Positions 14,425-20,735 of a stretch of 20,735 nt of DNA are shown piece by piece (positions within the stretch are counted from its first letter, which is position 1; each line of letters opens with the position of its first letter). Made by a program: the position numbers and the translations under genes. Origin of the DNA: a virus; the IMG/VR virus record IMGVR_UViG_3300046804_005603, positions 1 through 20,735 of that record; one strand, written 5' to 3'. Under the pieces are notes generated by a model. That model had not been told where the DNA came from. It saw only the letters and a program-made list of their open reading frames with translations, and did no database searches.

Positions 14425-15091
14425 TTCTCGCTTTGATTTTATTGATGAAATCGATAACACTTTCTAATAAAAATTTTTCTACATCCTTTTTAGGTAGATC
14501 AGAAATACCTTTTTGAAAGTCTTCATACACTTCTTCAAACTTATTTGATGTGTTGCATACCCATTGTTTGGATTCTAATATACCATTAACAAATGCTGCG
14601 GGATACGATGGATCTGCGACGCAATCAACTGCAATTAAACGCATGTTTTTAACTTTGTTGCAACCATTACCTTCAATTAATTGGCCTAAAGCACGTGAAC
14701 TCATACCAACTTTAACACCATCATTAATAAGCGATCTTACTATTAATCCACATGGTGTTGATAAAACTTTGCTCTTTCCATAGAAAATATTACCACTTTG
14801 AGTTATTTCTGTAACCATGTGACATGCACGCTCTAAATCCACTTCTGCATTTGTCGGATGGTTAAGCTCACCCATTGCTCTATTATTAGCAATCATTTCA
14901 CTGCGATATCTTTCAATTTCGCGGGTCATTTCTTCTAATGGATATAAACGATTGTTGCGGTTTTTACCTTCAGCCATCATATACGGACCTTTAATGTATA
15001 AAGTTGATGGAGAATGACGATCTTTCTCTTCTAAAATATATTCGAATTGTTCTTCTGGGGCAGGTTTCTCAACAATTAGTTTTAGTAACAT
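14420..15091 (-). CDS. 21: Prohead maturation protease gp21
   Basis: 223 residues; T4 gp21 is 212. A serine protease of the herpesvirus-assemblin type that degrades the scaffold and cuts gp23 inside the prohead. Visible: NRNNRLYPLEEM (44-55), the catalytic-His motif MGELNHPT (73-80, His78), the nucleophile motif VGMSSRALG (128-136; Ser131 or Ser132), and DCVADPSYPAAFV (156-168), the conserved acidic strand and loop after it. The C-terminus is helical and charged, as in precursors that cut themselves. The ATG lies 5 bases after a CATAAATA box. It is followed by the small core gene and gp22, the usual T4 order. Confidence 0.93.
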   Translation of the reverse strand: MLLKLIVEKPAPEEQFEYILEEKDRHSPSTLYIKGPYMMAEGKNRNNRLYPLEEMTREIERYRSEMIANNRAMGELNHPTNAEVDLERACHMVTEITQSGNIFYGKSKVLSTPCGLIVRSLINDGVKVGMSSRALGQLIEGNGCNKVKNMRLIAVDCVADPSYPAAFVNGILESKQWVCNTSNKFEEVYEDFQKGISDLPKKDVEKFLLESVIDFINKIKARI

Positions 15092-15096
15092 AAAAT

Positions 15097-15104
15097 TATT
15101 TATG
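15097..15104 (-). promoter_or_regulatory. T4-type late promoter box (CATAAATA) for gp21
   Basis: Minus-strand CATAAATA, 5 bases (ATTTT) before the gp21 ATG at 15091. A second, looser copy (TATTAAATA) lies just upstream. Confidence 0.6.
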
Positions 15105-15140
15105 TGTATTTAATAAACTTTTTCAAAAAACTAGTAATAA

Positions 15141-15593
15141 CTATTTAATGTTCAAATGTTTTTCTGTCAAAATAAGAAACTCCCATCCGCGTTTTTGAGC
15201 ATATTCAGTTGCACTTGCCCATTTTGCTTGGTTAGTTATCCACCGGGTCGCCTCAGTTAATATAGTCGTTTTTTTCTTTCGTTTAGTGGGCACCGGTTGA
15301 ACTGTGTGAGCGGCAGGTTTTATCTCAATTAAGTATTTTTTAATTCCTGTGCTTTCTTTAATTTCAATAAAGTTATCTACGAAATATTTGTGAGGCTTTT
15401 GATCAATTGGACTTATATAAGGTATTATAATGTTTTCTGATCCCCATTTTATTACATTGTCATTTAAATCTGCCCAGCGCATAAATGTTAACTCATAACT
15501 TGATCTATACGTTGCAATTGTTCCAAGATATTTGTGCTTGTTTTTAGGTGTGTATATTCCTTGTTTGAATTTCGAATTACGTTGAAATGTCAT
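15141..15593 (-). CDS. 4: Head completion protein gp4 (TnsA-like nuclease fold)
   Basis: 150 residues, the same length as T4 gp4 (also called gp50/65). Protects or trims DNA ends as the filled head is closed. Conserved: NSKFKQGIYTPKNKHKYLG (6-24), YRSSYELTFMRWAD (29-42), VIKWGSENIIIPYISPID (47-64), YFVDNFIE (70-77), YLIEIKPA (87-94) and the C-terminal GWEFLILTEKHL (136-147). Glu34, Asp73, Glu90 and Lys92 form a PD-(D/E)xK-type active site. In T4, gene 4 sits with other tail and head-completion genes (2, 64, 50, 53) far from gene 21; here it is inside the head cluster. No late box is obvious, so it is probably read through from gp13. Confidence 0.85.
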   Translation of the reverse strand: MTFQRNSKFKQGIYTPKNKHKYLGTIATYRSSYELTFMRWADLNDNVIKWGSENIIIPYISPIDQKPHKYFVDNFIEIKESTGIKKYLIEIKPAAHTVQPVPTKRKKKTTILTEATRWITNQAKWASATEYAQKRGWEFLILTEKHLNIK

Positions 15594-15617
15594 GTTTTTG
15601 AATCAAAATTTCTACTG

Positions 15618-16808
15618 TCAACCTATGAAAAACATTGGTGGTTCCGCATCGAACCCTGCAACAGCACCAGTATATAGACGCTCTTCAAGCTCTTTCTTTT
15701 CTGCAGTGCCTTGTGTGAATAGATCGGTCGCGTTAAATGTTTGGCCACCGAATAATGTCAAATTACCGTATTTACCTCTTACAAGAGCTACTGATAATTT
15801 AGTTAATGCTAGCGCATATTGATAAACCCACGGCTCTTTAATAATGTCGCGTATAGGTCTTTCTACATAACAAGAAATAATACCGTAGTATCTAGTTGAT
15901 GTGGATGGTTGTGGATATAATTTTAAATATTGTGTTCTATCATTAAATTCAAATGATTGCTTGGTTGCTAACATTTTTTCTCTGGTTTCAAGCCAGTTCT
16001 TTAAAACATACCAACTAATTAAATCGAAACCATAGTTACCCATTGCGTAACTAAAATATGTTTGTTGTGCAAGTGTTTGTTCAATTGTAAATAATGTGTT
16101 TATTCCTGTTGTGGAACCTTCTTCAAAATCCGTAACAGCTATAACTTTTCGGTAATCCATAACATCGTAATCAAACATATTGTTGAATTTGACTGATGAT
16201 GTATTAACTGAACCAGATGGTGCACATGTACCACCTGTTATAAAATTAGGTAAACGTGATTGATTAAAAAACGCTGAAATAGGTACAGATGATACTGATA
16301 CATTATTTGCAAATGATGAAACTATATCATTATATGTTGTTGCGTCCAACAACTGATGAGTATGCACACCTTCTGTAAACACTGAAGATAATGTATTAAT
16401 ATATGCAAAATATGTAGCAGCAATTGAAGAAGTTGCAACGTAAACAGACTGCGGTGTTGTTAAATATGGTGCAGTATCAATTGATTCAGTAGAATGTGTA
16501 ACTTTATTAGCTAATGTTAAATCTGTATTAGCTAATGTATATAATATGTCTAATCTAATACCTTTATTCTGTTCATATAAATCTGAATCAAAAATCAAGT
16601 ACTCTTTTGTATAGCCTGCAAATTTGGTAAACATTTCACACGCAATCGAAATGTTTTCAAATAATTGGTCTTGATGAATTTCTACACTAATAAGTGGTGC
16701 ACCGAGGGCGCGAACGATTCGATCACTAAGTCTACCAAAGCAATCAATTTTACTATTTAAATTGGTAGATTGAAAAGCTGAAACTGGTGTTATCGTGCAT
16801 GTTGCCAT
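15618..16808 (-). CDS. 13: Neck protein gp13-like
   Basis: 396 residues; T4 gp13 is 309. gp13 forms the collar ring between the portal and the tail. The N-terminal LSDRIVRALGAPLISVEIHQDQL (27-49, in parts) matches the L-R-x-L-G-x-P-[VI]-x-x-[IV]-x-[VI]-x-x-x-Q pattern of marine T4-like gp13, followed by ENISIACEMF. The C-terminus KYGNLTLFGGQTFNATDLF and the final PPMFFIG resemble the end of gp13 (N-L-x-x-x-x-G ... P-P-x-x-x-x-G). A middle part of about 100 residues is Thr/Ser/Asn-rich and is probably an insertion. The ATG lies 6 bases after a CATAAATA box that overlaps the portal stop codon. Weaker alternative: another connector protein. Confidence 0.65.
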   Translation of the reverse strand: MATCTITPVSAFQSTNLNSKIDCFGRLSDRIVRALGAPLISVEIHQDQLFENISIACEMFTKFAGYTKEYLIFDSDLYEQNKGIRLDILYTLANTDLTLANKVTHSTESIDTAPYLTTPQSVYVATSSIAATYFAYINTLSSVFTEGVHTHQLLDATTYNDIVSSFANNVSVSSVPISAFFNQSRLPNFITGGTCAPSGSVNTSSVKFNNMFDYDVMDYRKVIAVTDFEEGSTTGINTLFTIEQTLAQQTYFSYAMGNYGFDLISWYVLKNWLETREKMLATKQSFEFNDRTQYLKLYPQPSTSTRYYGIISCYVERPIRDIIKEPWVYQYALALTKLSVALVRGKYGNLTLFGGQTFNATDLFTQGTAEKKELEERLYTGAVAGFDAEPPMFFIG

Positions 16809-16814
16809 TTTTTA

Positions 16815-16822
16815 TATTTATG
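16815..16822 (-). promoter_or_regulatory. T4-type late promoter box (CATAAATA) for the gp13-like gene
   Basis: Minus-strand CATAAATA, 6 bases (TAAAAA) before the ATG at 16808. The portal stop codon TAA (16820-16818) is contained in the box. Confidence 0.6.
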
Positions 16823-18614
16823 CAGTTGGTGGCGCTTCAGGCGCCGGAGCTGCTGGTGTTTCTGGTGACATTTCACCGCCTGGAGCCATTCCTGCTTCAG
16901 TACCTTCAGGTGCTGTCGCTGCTGGACCACCAGTAAAGGCTGGCGGCATTCCTCCACCACCTGCTGGTGCACCTTCCATTCCTTCCGCACCAGTTGTTGC
17001 ATTTGCACCAGCAATTACATTATTTTGCCAGTTAGGACCACCAGCTTCAATTTGTGATAGTTCCCATGCAAAGGCTTTATCCTTACGTAAAAATTCACGG
17101 TTTGCTTTAATTTCAATATCGCTCCAACCCATATACTTCTTAAGTGCAAATGTAGGTGAAATGTTTTGATTGTTACTGATATTGTTGAAATTGTTAACTT
17201 TTAATTCTAATCTTTGTGCTTCCCTAACTTCATAGAAATTTGTAGGAACATTAAACGTTAAATTAATGTTTTGCTCTTTCAAATTATACTGTTTCCACAT
17301 TCCTTTAAACTGCAAATGTGTTATAAAACCGTTTTTTAGTCCTTCTGCAAACTGCTGTTGAAGTCTAATGATGAATTTTGCAAACTTTAATTCTTCACGA
17401 AGCATATCTGCTCCATCACGAAAAGCATCTTCAGGATCTAATCTAGTTGTAGGAACTTTTAATGATTTGTATAATTTCTTAACAAAATACATTAAATCTG
17501 CCAATTCACCTAAATTTTGGCCACCAGGCAATGATATGACACTAGTGCCTTCTGAACCTGCGCGTTTTGCAAACCAAAATGAATCAAGCATTGATTGTGG
17601 ATTCATTTTTTGCACTGGTCCAGCTTGATTTACATCAAAAGTTTTAGATGACCAATAATTTTGCATTAATTTGCGCAAATATGCTTCTGCTTTTGGAGCA
17701 GGCATATTACCAACATCAACGTTAAATACTAAACGTTCTGGAGCTCGAACCAATCTATAAATGACAATTGCATCTTCAATTAAACTAAGTTGACGGTACG
17801 CTCTTCTAGAATTTTCTAAGAATGGCAAGCGCATCGTTTTATTTTCATTCCAAATATGTGAATGCACATACGTTACTTGATTCTTATCCATTGGAATGTA
17901 TTCTATTCCTACTTGTTTTAATGGATTGTTTGGATCAAATTTAGGTTTGCGATATAAGTAGCCTTTGACCAAAATGTTTTGAATATTAGAGTAAACAGGA
18001 TCTATCAACTCAGACGGTATTAATATTACACCTAAAACACCTTCATTTACATGTTCTTTATGGATGATATGTTCCCAATAAATTTCTCCTTCTACTAAGA
18101 GTTGGCGAAAATACTCCCAACCTTTATGATTTAAGTCAAAATAATTGATATATCGATTAAACTCATTAATAATGAGTTGTTTTTCATTTTCTTGAATGTT
18201 TATATTATTTGTATCAATTTTAATACAGACGCCTCCGTTATCGACATTAATGGTTTCGTCGCAAATCTCATCTAATGCATCTGAAACTTCAGCGAAGGCA
18301 GCCATGACTCGATAATCCCTGATTCTCGCTGGTTTATCCTTTTGGATATTAGCGTACATTATATCATTGTATCGCTTATCGTTGCTTGCTGTGCCAAGCG
18401 GTTGATTATTAAAATCGTATGACTGTGTTACAGAATTCCGTGATAATGCTTCAGCTCGCTGAGTTCCTGTATTTTGAAAATACTTATATTTTGGATTTAA
18501 CGAATCTGTTACACTAGCAAGAGTATTACCAGTGTATGGTAATTTTTGCGAGATGTAGTTCATTAATTCTCTTCCAAAAGTAGAAGATCTTCCGTCATCA
18601 GAAACGTAATTCAT
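16818..18614 (-). CDS. 20: Portal protein gp20
   Basis: 598 residues; T4 gp20 is 524. Twelve copies form the portal through which DNA enters. Conserved: MYANIQKDKPARIRDYRVMA (86-105), ALDEICDETI (113-122), SFWFAKRAGSEGTSVISLPGG (345-365, in parts), NLGELADLMYFVKKLYKSL (367-385) and VPTTRLDPE (387-395), all hallmark gp20 segments. Residues 537-598 are an added tail of Gly/Pro/Ala/Glu with few other residues, absent from T4, and of clearly higher GC than the rest of the gene. It is preceded by AATAAATA, 6 bases before the ATG, and followed by the gp13-like gene. Confidence 0.95.
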   Translation of the reverse strand: MNYVSDDGRSSTFGRELMNYISQKLPYTGNTLASVTDSLNPKYKYFQNTGTQRAEALSRNSVTQSYDFNNQPLGTASNDKRYNDIMYANIQKDKPARIRDYRVMAAFAEVSDALDEICDETINVDNGGVCIKIDTNNINIQENEKQLIINEFNRYINYFDLNHKGWEYFRQLLVEGEIYWEHIIHKEHVNEGVLGVILIPSELIDPVYSNIQNILVKGYLYRKPKFDPNNPLKQVGIEYIPMDKNQVTYVHSHIWNENKTMRLPFLENSRRAYRQLSLIEDAIVIYRLVRAPERLVFNVDVGNMPAPKAEAYLRKLMQNYWSSKTFDVNQAGPVQKMNPQSMLDSFWFAKRAGSEGTSVISLPGGQNLGELADLMYFVKKLYKSLKVPTTRLDPEDAFRDGADMLREELKFAKFIIRLQQQFAEGLKNGFITHLQFKGMWKQYNLKEQNINLTFNVPTNFYEVREAQRLELKVNNFNNISNNQNISPTFALKKYMGWSDIEIKANREFLRKDKAFAWELSQIEAGGPNWQNNVIAGANATTGAEGMEGAPAGGGGMPPAFTGGPAATAPEGTEAGMAPGGEMSPETPAAPAPEAPPTA

Positions 18615-18620
18615 TGTATG

Positions 18621-18628
18621 TATTTATT
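18621..18628 (-). promoter_or_regulatory. T4-type late promoter box (AATAAATA) for gp20
   Basis: Minus-strand AATAAATA, 6 bases (CATACA) before the portal ATG at 18614, and 13 bases beyond the gp15 stop codon. Confidence 0.6.
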
Positions 18629-18641
18629 TGGAATTGGCTTA

Positions 18642-19829
18642 TTAACTACTTCTACTTAATTGAATTCCTGCATTTTTTGTAGATCCCCAACCTGCTTCGT
18701 TTATTACTATAATATCAAAGTTACCAGCTGCTGTTAAAGCCGGTAAATTCACTGTTATAATTTTTGGTGTTAATACTTGATAATTTGTTGTTGGTAATAC
18801 ATATCCAGTAATTGATGGATAATATGTAAAATCTAAACTTGTCAAGTTTTGATAGAAATTACTAGTTGATGCACTAAGCAATACTGCAGTGGTGTATTGC
18901 ATCATCTTACCTTGCAATGTTATTGACCCGCTACTATTAACTGATGTAATTGTTAAAGAATCATATGGTTGACTCACATTATTAGCAAAAGAAAAGAATA
19001 CATCTAATATTTGCGGGGCGGCAGAAACACTAATTGTTTCCATATTAGGTGTATTCAATCCAGAACTTACTGGATATACAAAATTAGTGCCTGACAATGA
19101 TTGATATTCATCATATCCTGTGAATTTATTGATATAATTATACTTTGCTTGTTCGAACCCTGTTACAGAATAGAAATTGCTATTAATGAAAAATATGTTT
19201 TTATATGGATCATTAGGCACTGCTGGAAACAACCAACCTTTAATAATAAATGATGTATCTGCAGATATTCTCGGTTTTTTATTTGGAGTTAACTCAATAG
19301 GATAATCCATCGTAATATTACCATCCCATAAAACTTCGGATCGTATTTCTTGTGTATATCCCAATCCAAACTCTTCCGGTAATTTCCAAGAAATGATTAT
19401 GTATGGATTATTATATGGAACAAAGTTAGATATGATCTGATCCATGTCGCTTTGATATTCAGTTAGCACGGACATTGAAATACCAATATTAACAGGTACG
19501 GGCATACCAATCTGCCTAGTATATTTTACATCTTGCTTATTAAAAGTAGCTGTTTCAGGATGATAGAACCCTGTAAGCTTATTAAAGACACGTTCAGGGT
19601 CTCTTGCAATATTTGTTATATTAATTGCAATTACAGGTAAAGTAAGATTTTGAGCTTTGTTAACAATATCGTATAAGACCTTTTCCTTTGGTGAGTATAC
19701 GTATCTTACTTCGAGCGTAGATTTTTCTGCACGATTTTTATCAAATCTCCCAATTACGACATCATCAAACGCAGCTGCGAACTGGATAATTATATCTTTG
19801 ATTTCCCAGAAAAATGCTCGTTCTTTCAT
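18642..19829 (-). CDS. 15: Tail sheath stabiliser gp15-like, with C-terminal Ig-like extension
   Basis: 395 residues; T4 gp15 is 272. The first 200 residues match gp15: FDDVVIGRFDKNR (21-33), VRYVYSPKEKVLY (41-53), LPVIAINITNIARDPERVFN (64-83), MPVPVNIGISMSVLTEYQSD (109-128) and NPYIIISWKLPEEFG (141-155). gp15 caps the tail tube and sheath and joins them to the neck. About 270-395 is extra: strand-rich with SVSAAPQILDVFFSF and a final FDIIVINEAGWGST, a pattern typical of IPT/TIG-type Ig domains ('G-x-F-D-V-x-V-x-N-x-x-G'). Such domains on phage particles may bind surfaces. It stands upstream of the portal, not next to gp14/gp16/17 as in T4. A box CTTAAATA lies 14 bases before the ATG. Confidence 0.72.
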   Translation of the reverse strand: MKERAFFWEIKDIIIQFAAAFDDVVIGRFDKNRAEKSTLEVRYVYSPKEKVLYDIVNKAQNLTLPVIAINITNIARDPERVFNKLTGFYHPETATFNKQDVKYTRQIGMPVPVNIGISMSVLTEYQSDMDQIISNFVPYNNPYIIISWKLPEEFGLGYTQEIRSEVLWDGNITMDYPIELTPNKKPRISADTSFIIKGWLFPAVPNDPYKNIFFINSNFYSVTGFEQAKYNYINKFTGYDEYQSLSGTNFVYPVSSGLNTPNMETISVSAAPQILDVFFSFANNVSQPYDSLTITSVNSSGSITLQGKMMQYTTAVLLSASTSNFYQNLTSLDFTYYPSITGYVLPTTNYQVLTPKIITVNLPALTAAGNFDIIVINEAGWGSTKNAGIQLSRSS

Positions 19830-19843
19830 ATATGTGTTTCATA

Positions 19844-19851
19844 TATTTAAG
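19844..19851 (-). promoter_or_regulatory. Possible late promoter box (CTTAAATA) for gp15
   Basis: Minus-strand CTTAAATA between the helicase stop and the gp15 ATG, 14 bases before the start. It differs from the consensus at its first bases, so confidence is lower. Confidence 0.4.
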
Positions 19852-19857
19852 ATATAG

Positions 19858-20735
19858 TTAGAGAAATCTTTCAATAAAGAATGCCGGAAGCTTTTGCTTG
19901 TTGTTGATCACTGCGTCAGTAATGCAACCGTCTAATATATACGTGCTACAATAGTCGTCAGATGATCTTACACCTCTACCACATGCTTGAATTAAATTTG
20001 TGAGCATTTTATTTAAGTACCATTCAGGATCTTCCTTGAATAATTTTTTAATTCTCTCGTCTCCAAGAGGTAAGTAAGCTGCTTTTACAATAACTTGAAA
20101 TCTAGCAAGATCATCTTTTAAGTCCACACCAAAGCTCAACGACGGACTAATCAATACAGTATTTTCTGATGATTCTAAATGTTTTTTGATAATATATTCA
20201 TTATCTTGACCAGGTTCACGGAAAATAAATCTATCATTTTTATACAATTTTGATTTTAAGAAATCCGTAATCTCCATTGTATGTGTATGAATAATACCCT
20301 TTTCATTTTTATGAAAATCGCAAACCTTTTCAACTTGTTGAATTACCCACGGTAGTGAAGTTTTCAGATTTTTATAATTCAATCTAACTTTATTTGTAGT
20401 GTAAATCGGCGCTTTTTTAGGATCAAAAACAGATTTAGCTTCTACATATGCAAAGTCTGTAATACCTAATGTTTTTGCAAAATTCTTTGGATCGATAATA
20501 GTTGCTGACATAAGCAACACTTTATCAGCAAAATCGAACAAATATTTTGATAAAGTATCAACTTTAAGCGGTGTTAGCTTATAACCATTAATATCTTTTT
20601 CTAGCAAATATTCACAAGTATCCCATGTTTCTAAAGTGGTCTCTAATGACATCATTAAATTTTTGTATAATGAGTATCTTTGTCTATCTGCCAAAGAAGT
20701 ATCATTACCTTGACGTTTGAAACGTTGTTTTAATG
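19858..20735 (-). CDS. DinG/XPD-like DNA helicase, 5' end outside window
   Basis: The frame is open to the right edge; about 291 residues of the C-terminal part are visible, starting before a TTG codon that need not be the start. Superfamily 2 helicase motifs seen: VLLMSATI (motif III), GIIHTHT (motif IV), SPSLSFGVDLKDDLARFQ (motif V and the 'G-x-D-x-x-x-x' strand), and QACGRGVRSSDDYCSTYILD (motif VI, Q-x-x-G-R-x-x-R). The insertion FQVIVKAAYLPLGDERIKKL is the 'F-x-x-V-x-x-x-x-L-P-[FL]' segment of DinG/XPD-type (Rad3-related) helicases. The iron-sulfur and Walker regions would be upstream. Probable role: DNA repair or recombination on structured DNA. It is directly upstream of the late structural cluster with only 28 bases between. 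Confidence 0.82.
   Translation of the reverse strand, partial: LKQRFKRQGNDTSLADRQRYSLYKNLMMSLETTLETWDTCEYLLEKDINGYKLTPLKVDTLSKYLFDFADKVLLMSATIIDPKNFAKTLGITDFAYVEAKSVFDPKKAPIYTTNKVRLNYKNLKTSLPWVIQQVEKVCDFHKNEKGIIHTHTMEITDFLKSKLYKNDRFIFREPGQDNEYIIKKHLESSENTVLISPSLSFGVDLKDDLARFQVIVKAAYLPLGDERIKKLFKEDPEWYLNKMLTNLIQACGRGVRSSDDYCSTYILDGCITDAVINNKQKLPAFFIERFL

Noticed and set aside
16790-17014. Minus-strand frame of 74 codons rich in Gln and Arg
   Set aside because: A shifted reading of the portal's repetitive tail, with composition typical of such frames.
16795-17169. Plus-strand frame of 124 codons opposite the portal tail
   Set aside because: It mirrors the Gly/Pro/Ala-rich tail of gp20 and has no promoter or conserved look; the minus-strand portal explains the region.

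Overview
The window is a piece of a large, AT-rich, T4-like myovirus genome (tailed phage with a contractile tail), probably from an uncultivated aquatic phage. The evidence is a set of recognisable T4-type virion genes: portal gp20, prohead protease gp21, scaffold gp22, major capsid protein gp23, head-completion nuclease gp4, neck protein gp13, tail-sheath terminator gp15 and a gp5-like hub/spike protein. T4-type late promoter boxes (NATAAATA) also lie directly in front of most of these genes. I see no host genes, tRNAs, rRNA, IS elements or CRISPR. The host cannot be named from this window.

Layout from left to right. (1) 1-1324, minus strand: a GNAT-like acetyltransferase cut by the window edge, then a TIM-barrel protein with the motif order of tRNA-guanine transglycosylase/DpdA enzymes. 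(2) 1371-4592, plus strand: a small helical protein and an 884-residue baseplate hub/spike protein that has gp5-type OB and beta-helix parts but no lysozyme domain. (3) 4585-7975, minus strand: a tightly packed nucleotide-metabolism operon with three ATGA overlaps. It holds three small unknown genes, thyX, an AAA+ ATPase and a GMP reductase of the Bacillus type. (4) 7993-9370: small unknown genes on both strands, with a palindromic double late promoter between two divergent genes, a three-helix DUF1360-like membrane protein and a probable small virion protein. (5) 9372-11684, minus strand: a putative zincin metallopeptidase and a freestanding Vsr-like/homing-type endonuclease. (6) 11735-19829, minus strand: the head and neck cluster, in transcription order gp15, gp20, gp13, gp4, gp21, a 48-residue core protein, gp22, gp23, closed by a strong hairpin terminator. 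(7) 19858-20735: the C-terminal part of a DinG/XPD-like helicase, cut by the right edge.

How the genes work together. The minus-strand late cluster builds the prohead: portal vertex, scaffold core, protease and capsid. The capsid protein keeps a protease cleavage site equivalent to that of T4. The same cluster supplies the parts that close the head and tail (gp13, gp4, gp15), and the plus-strand spike belongs to the baseplate. The middle operon supplies or re-routes DNA precursors (dTMP by ThyX, GMP to IMP by GuaC). Together with the TGT/DpdA-like gene it allows, but does not prove, a base-modification or guanine-economy pathway.

The most striking signal is regulatory. At least eleven NATAAATA-type boxes sit at gene starts. 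In six of them the box ends exactly 5 or 6 bases before the ATG, which with T4 late-promoter geometry predicts leaderless or nearly leaderless late mRNAs. In three cases the upstream gene's stop codon is built into, or overlaps, the next gene's promoter. The capsid gene is the exception: it has no such box, and has instead a leader with two hairpins and a strong terminator.
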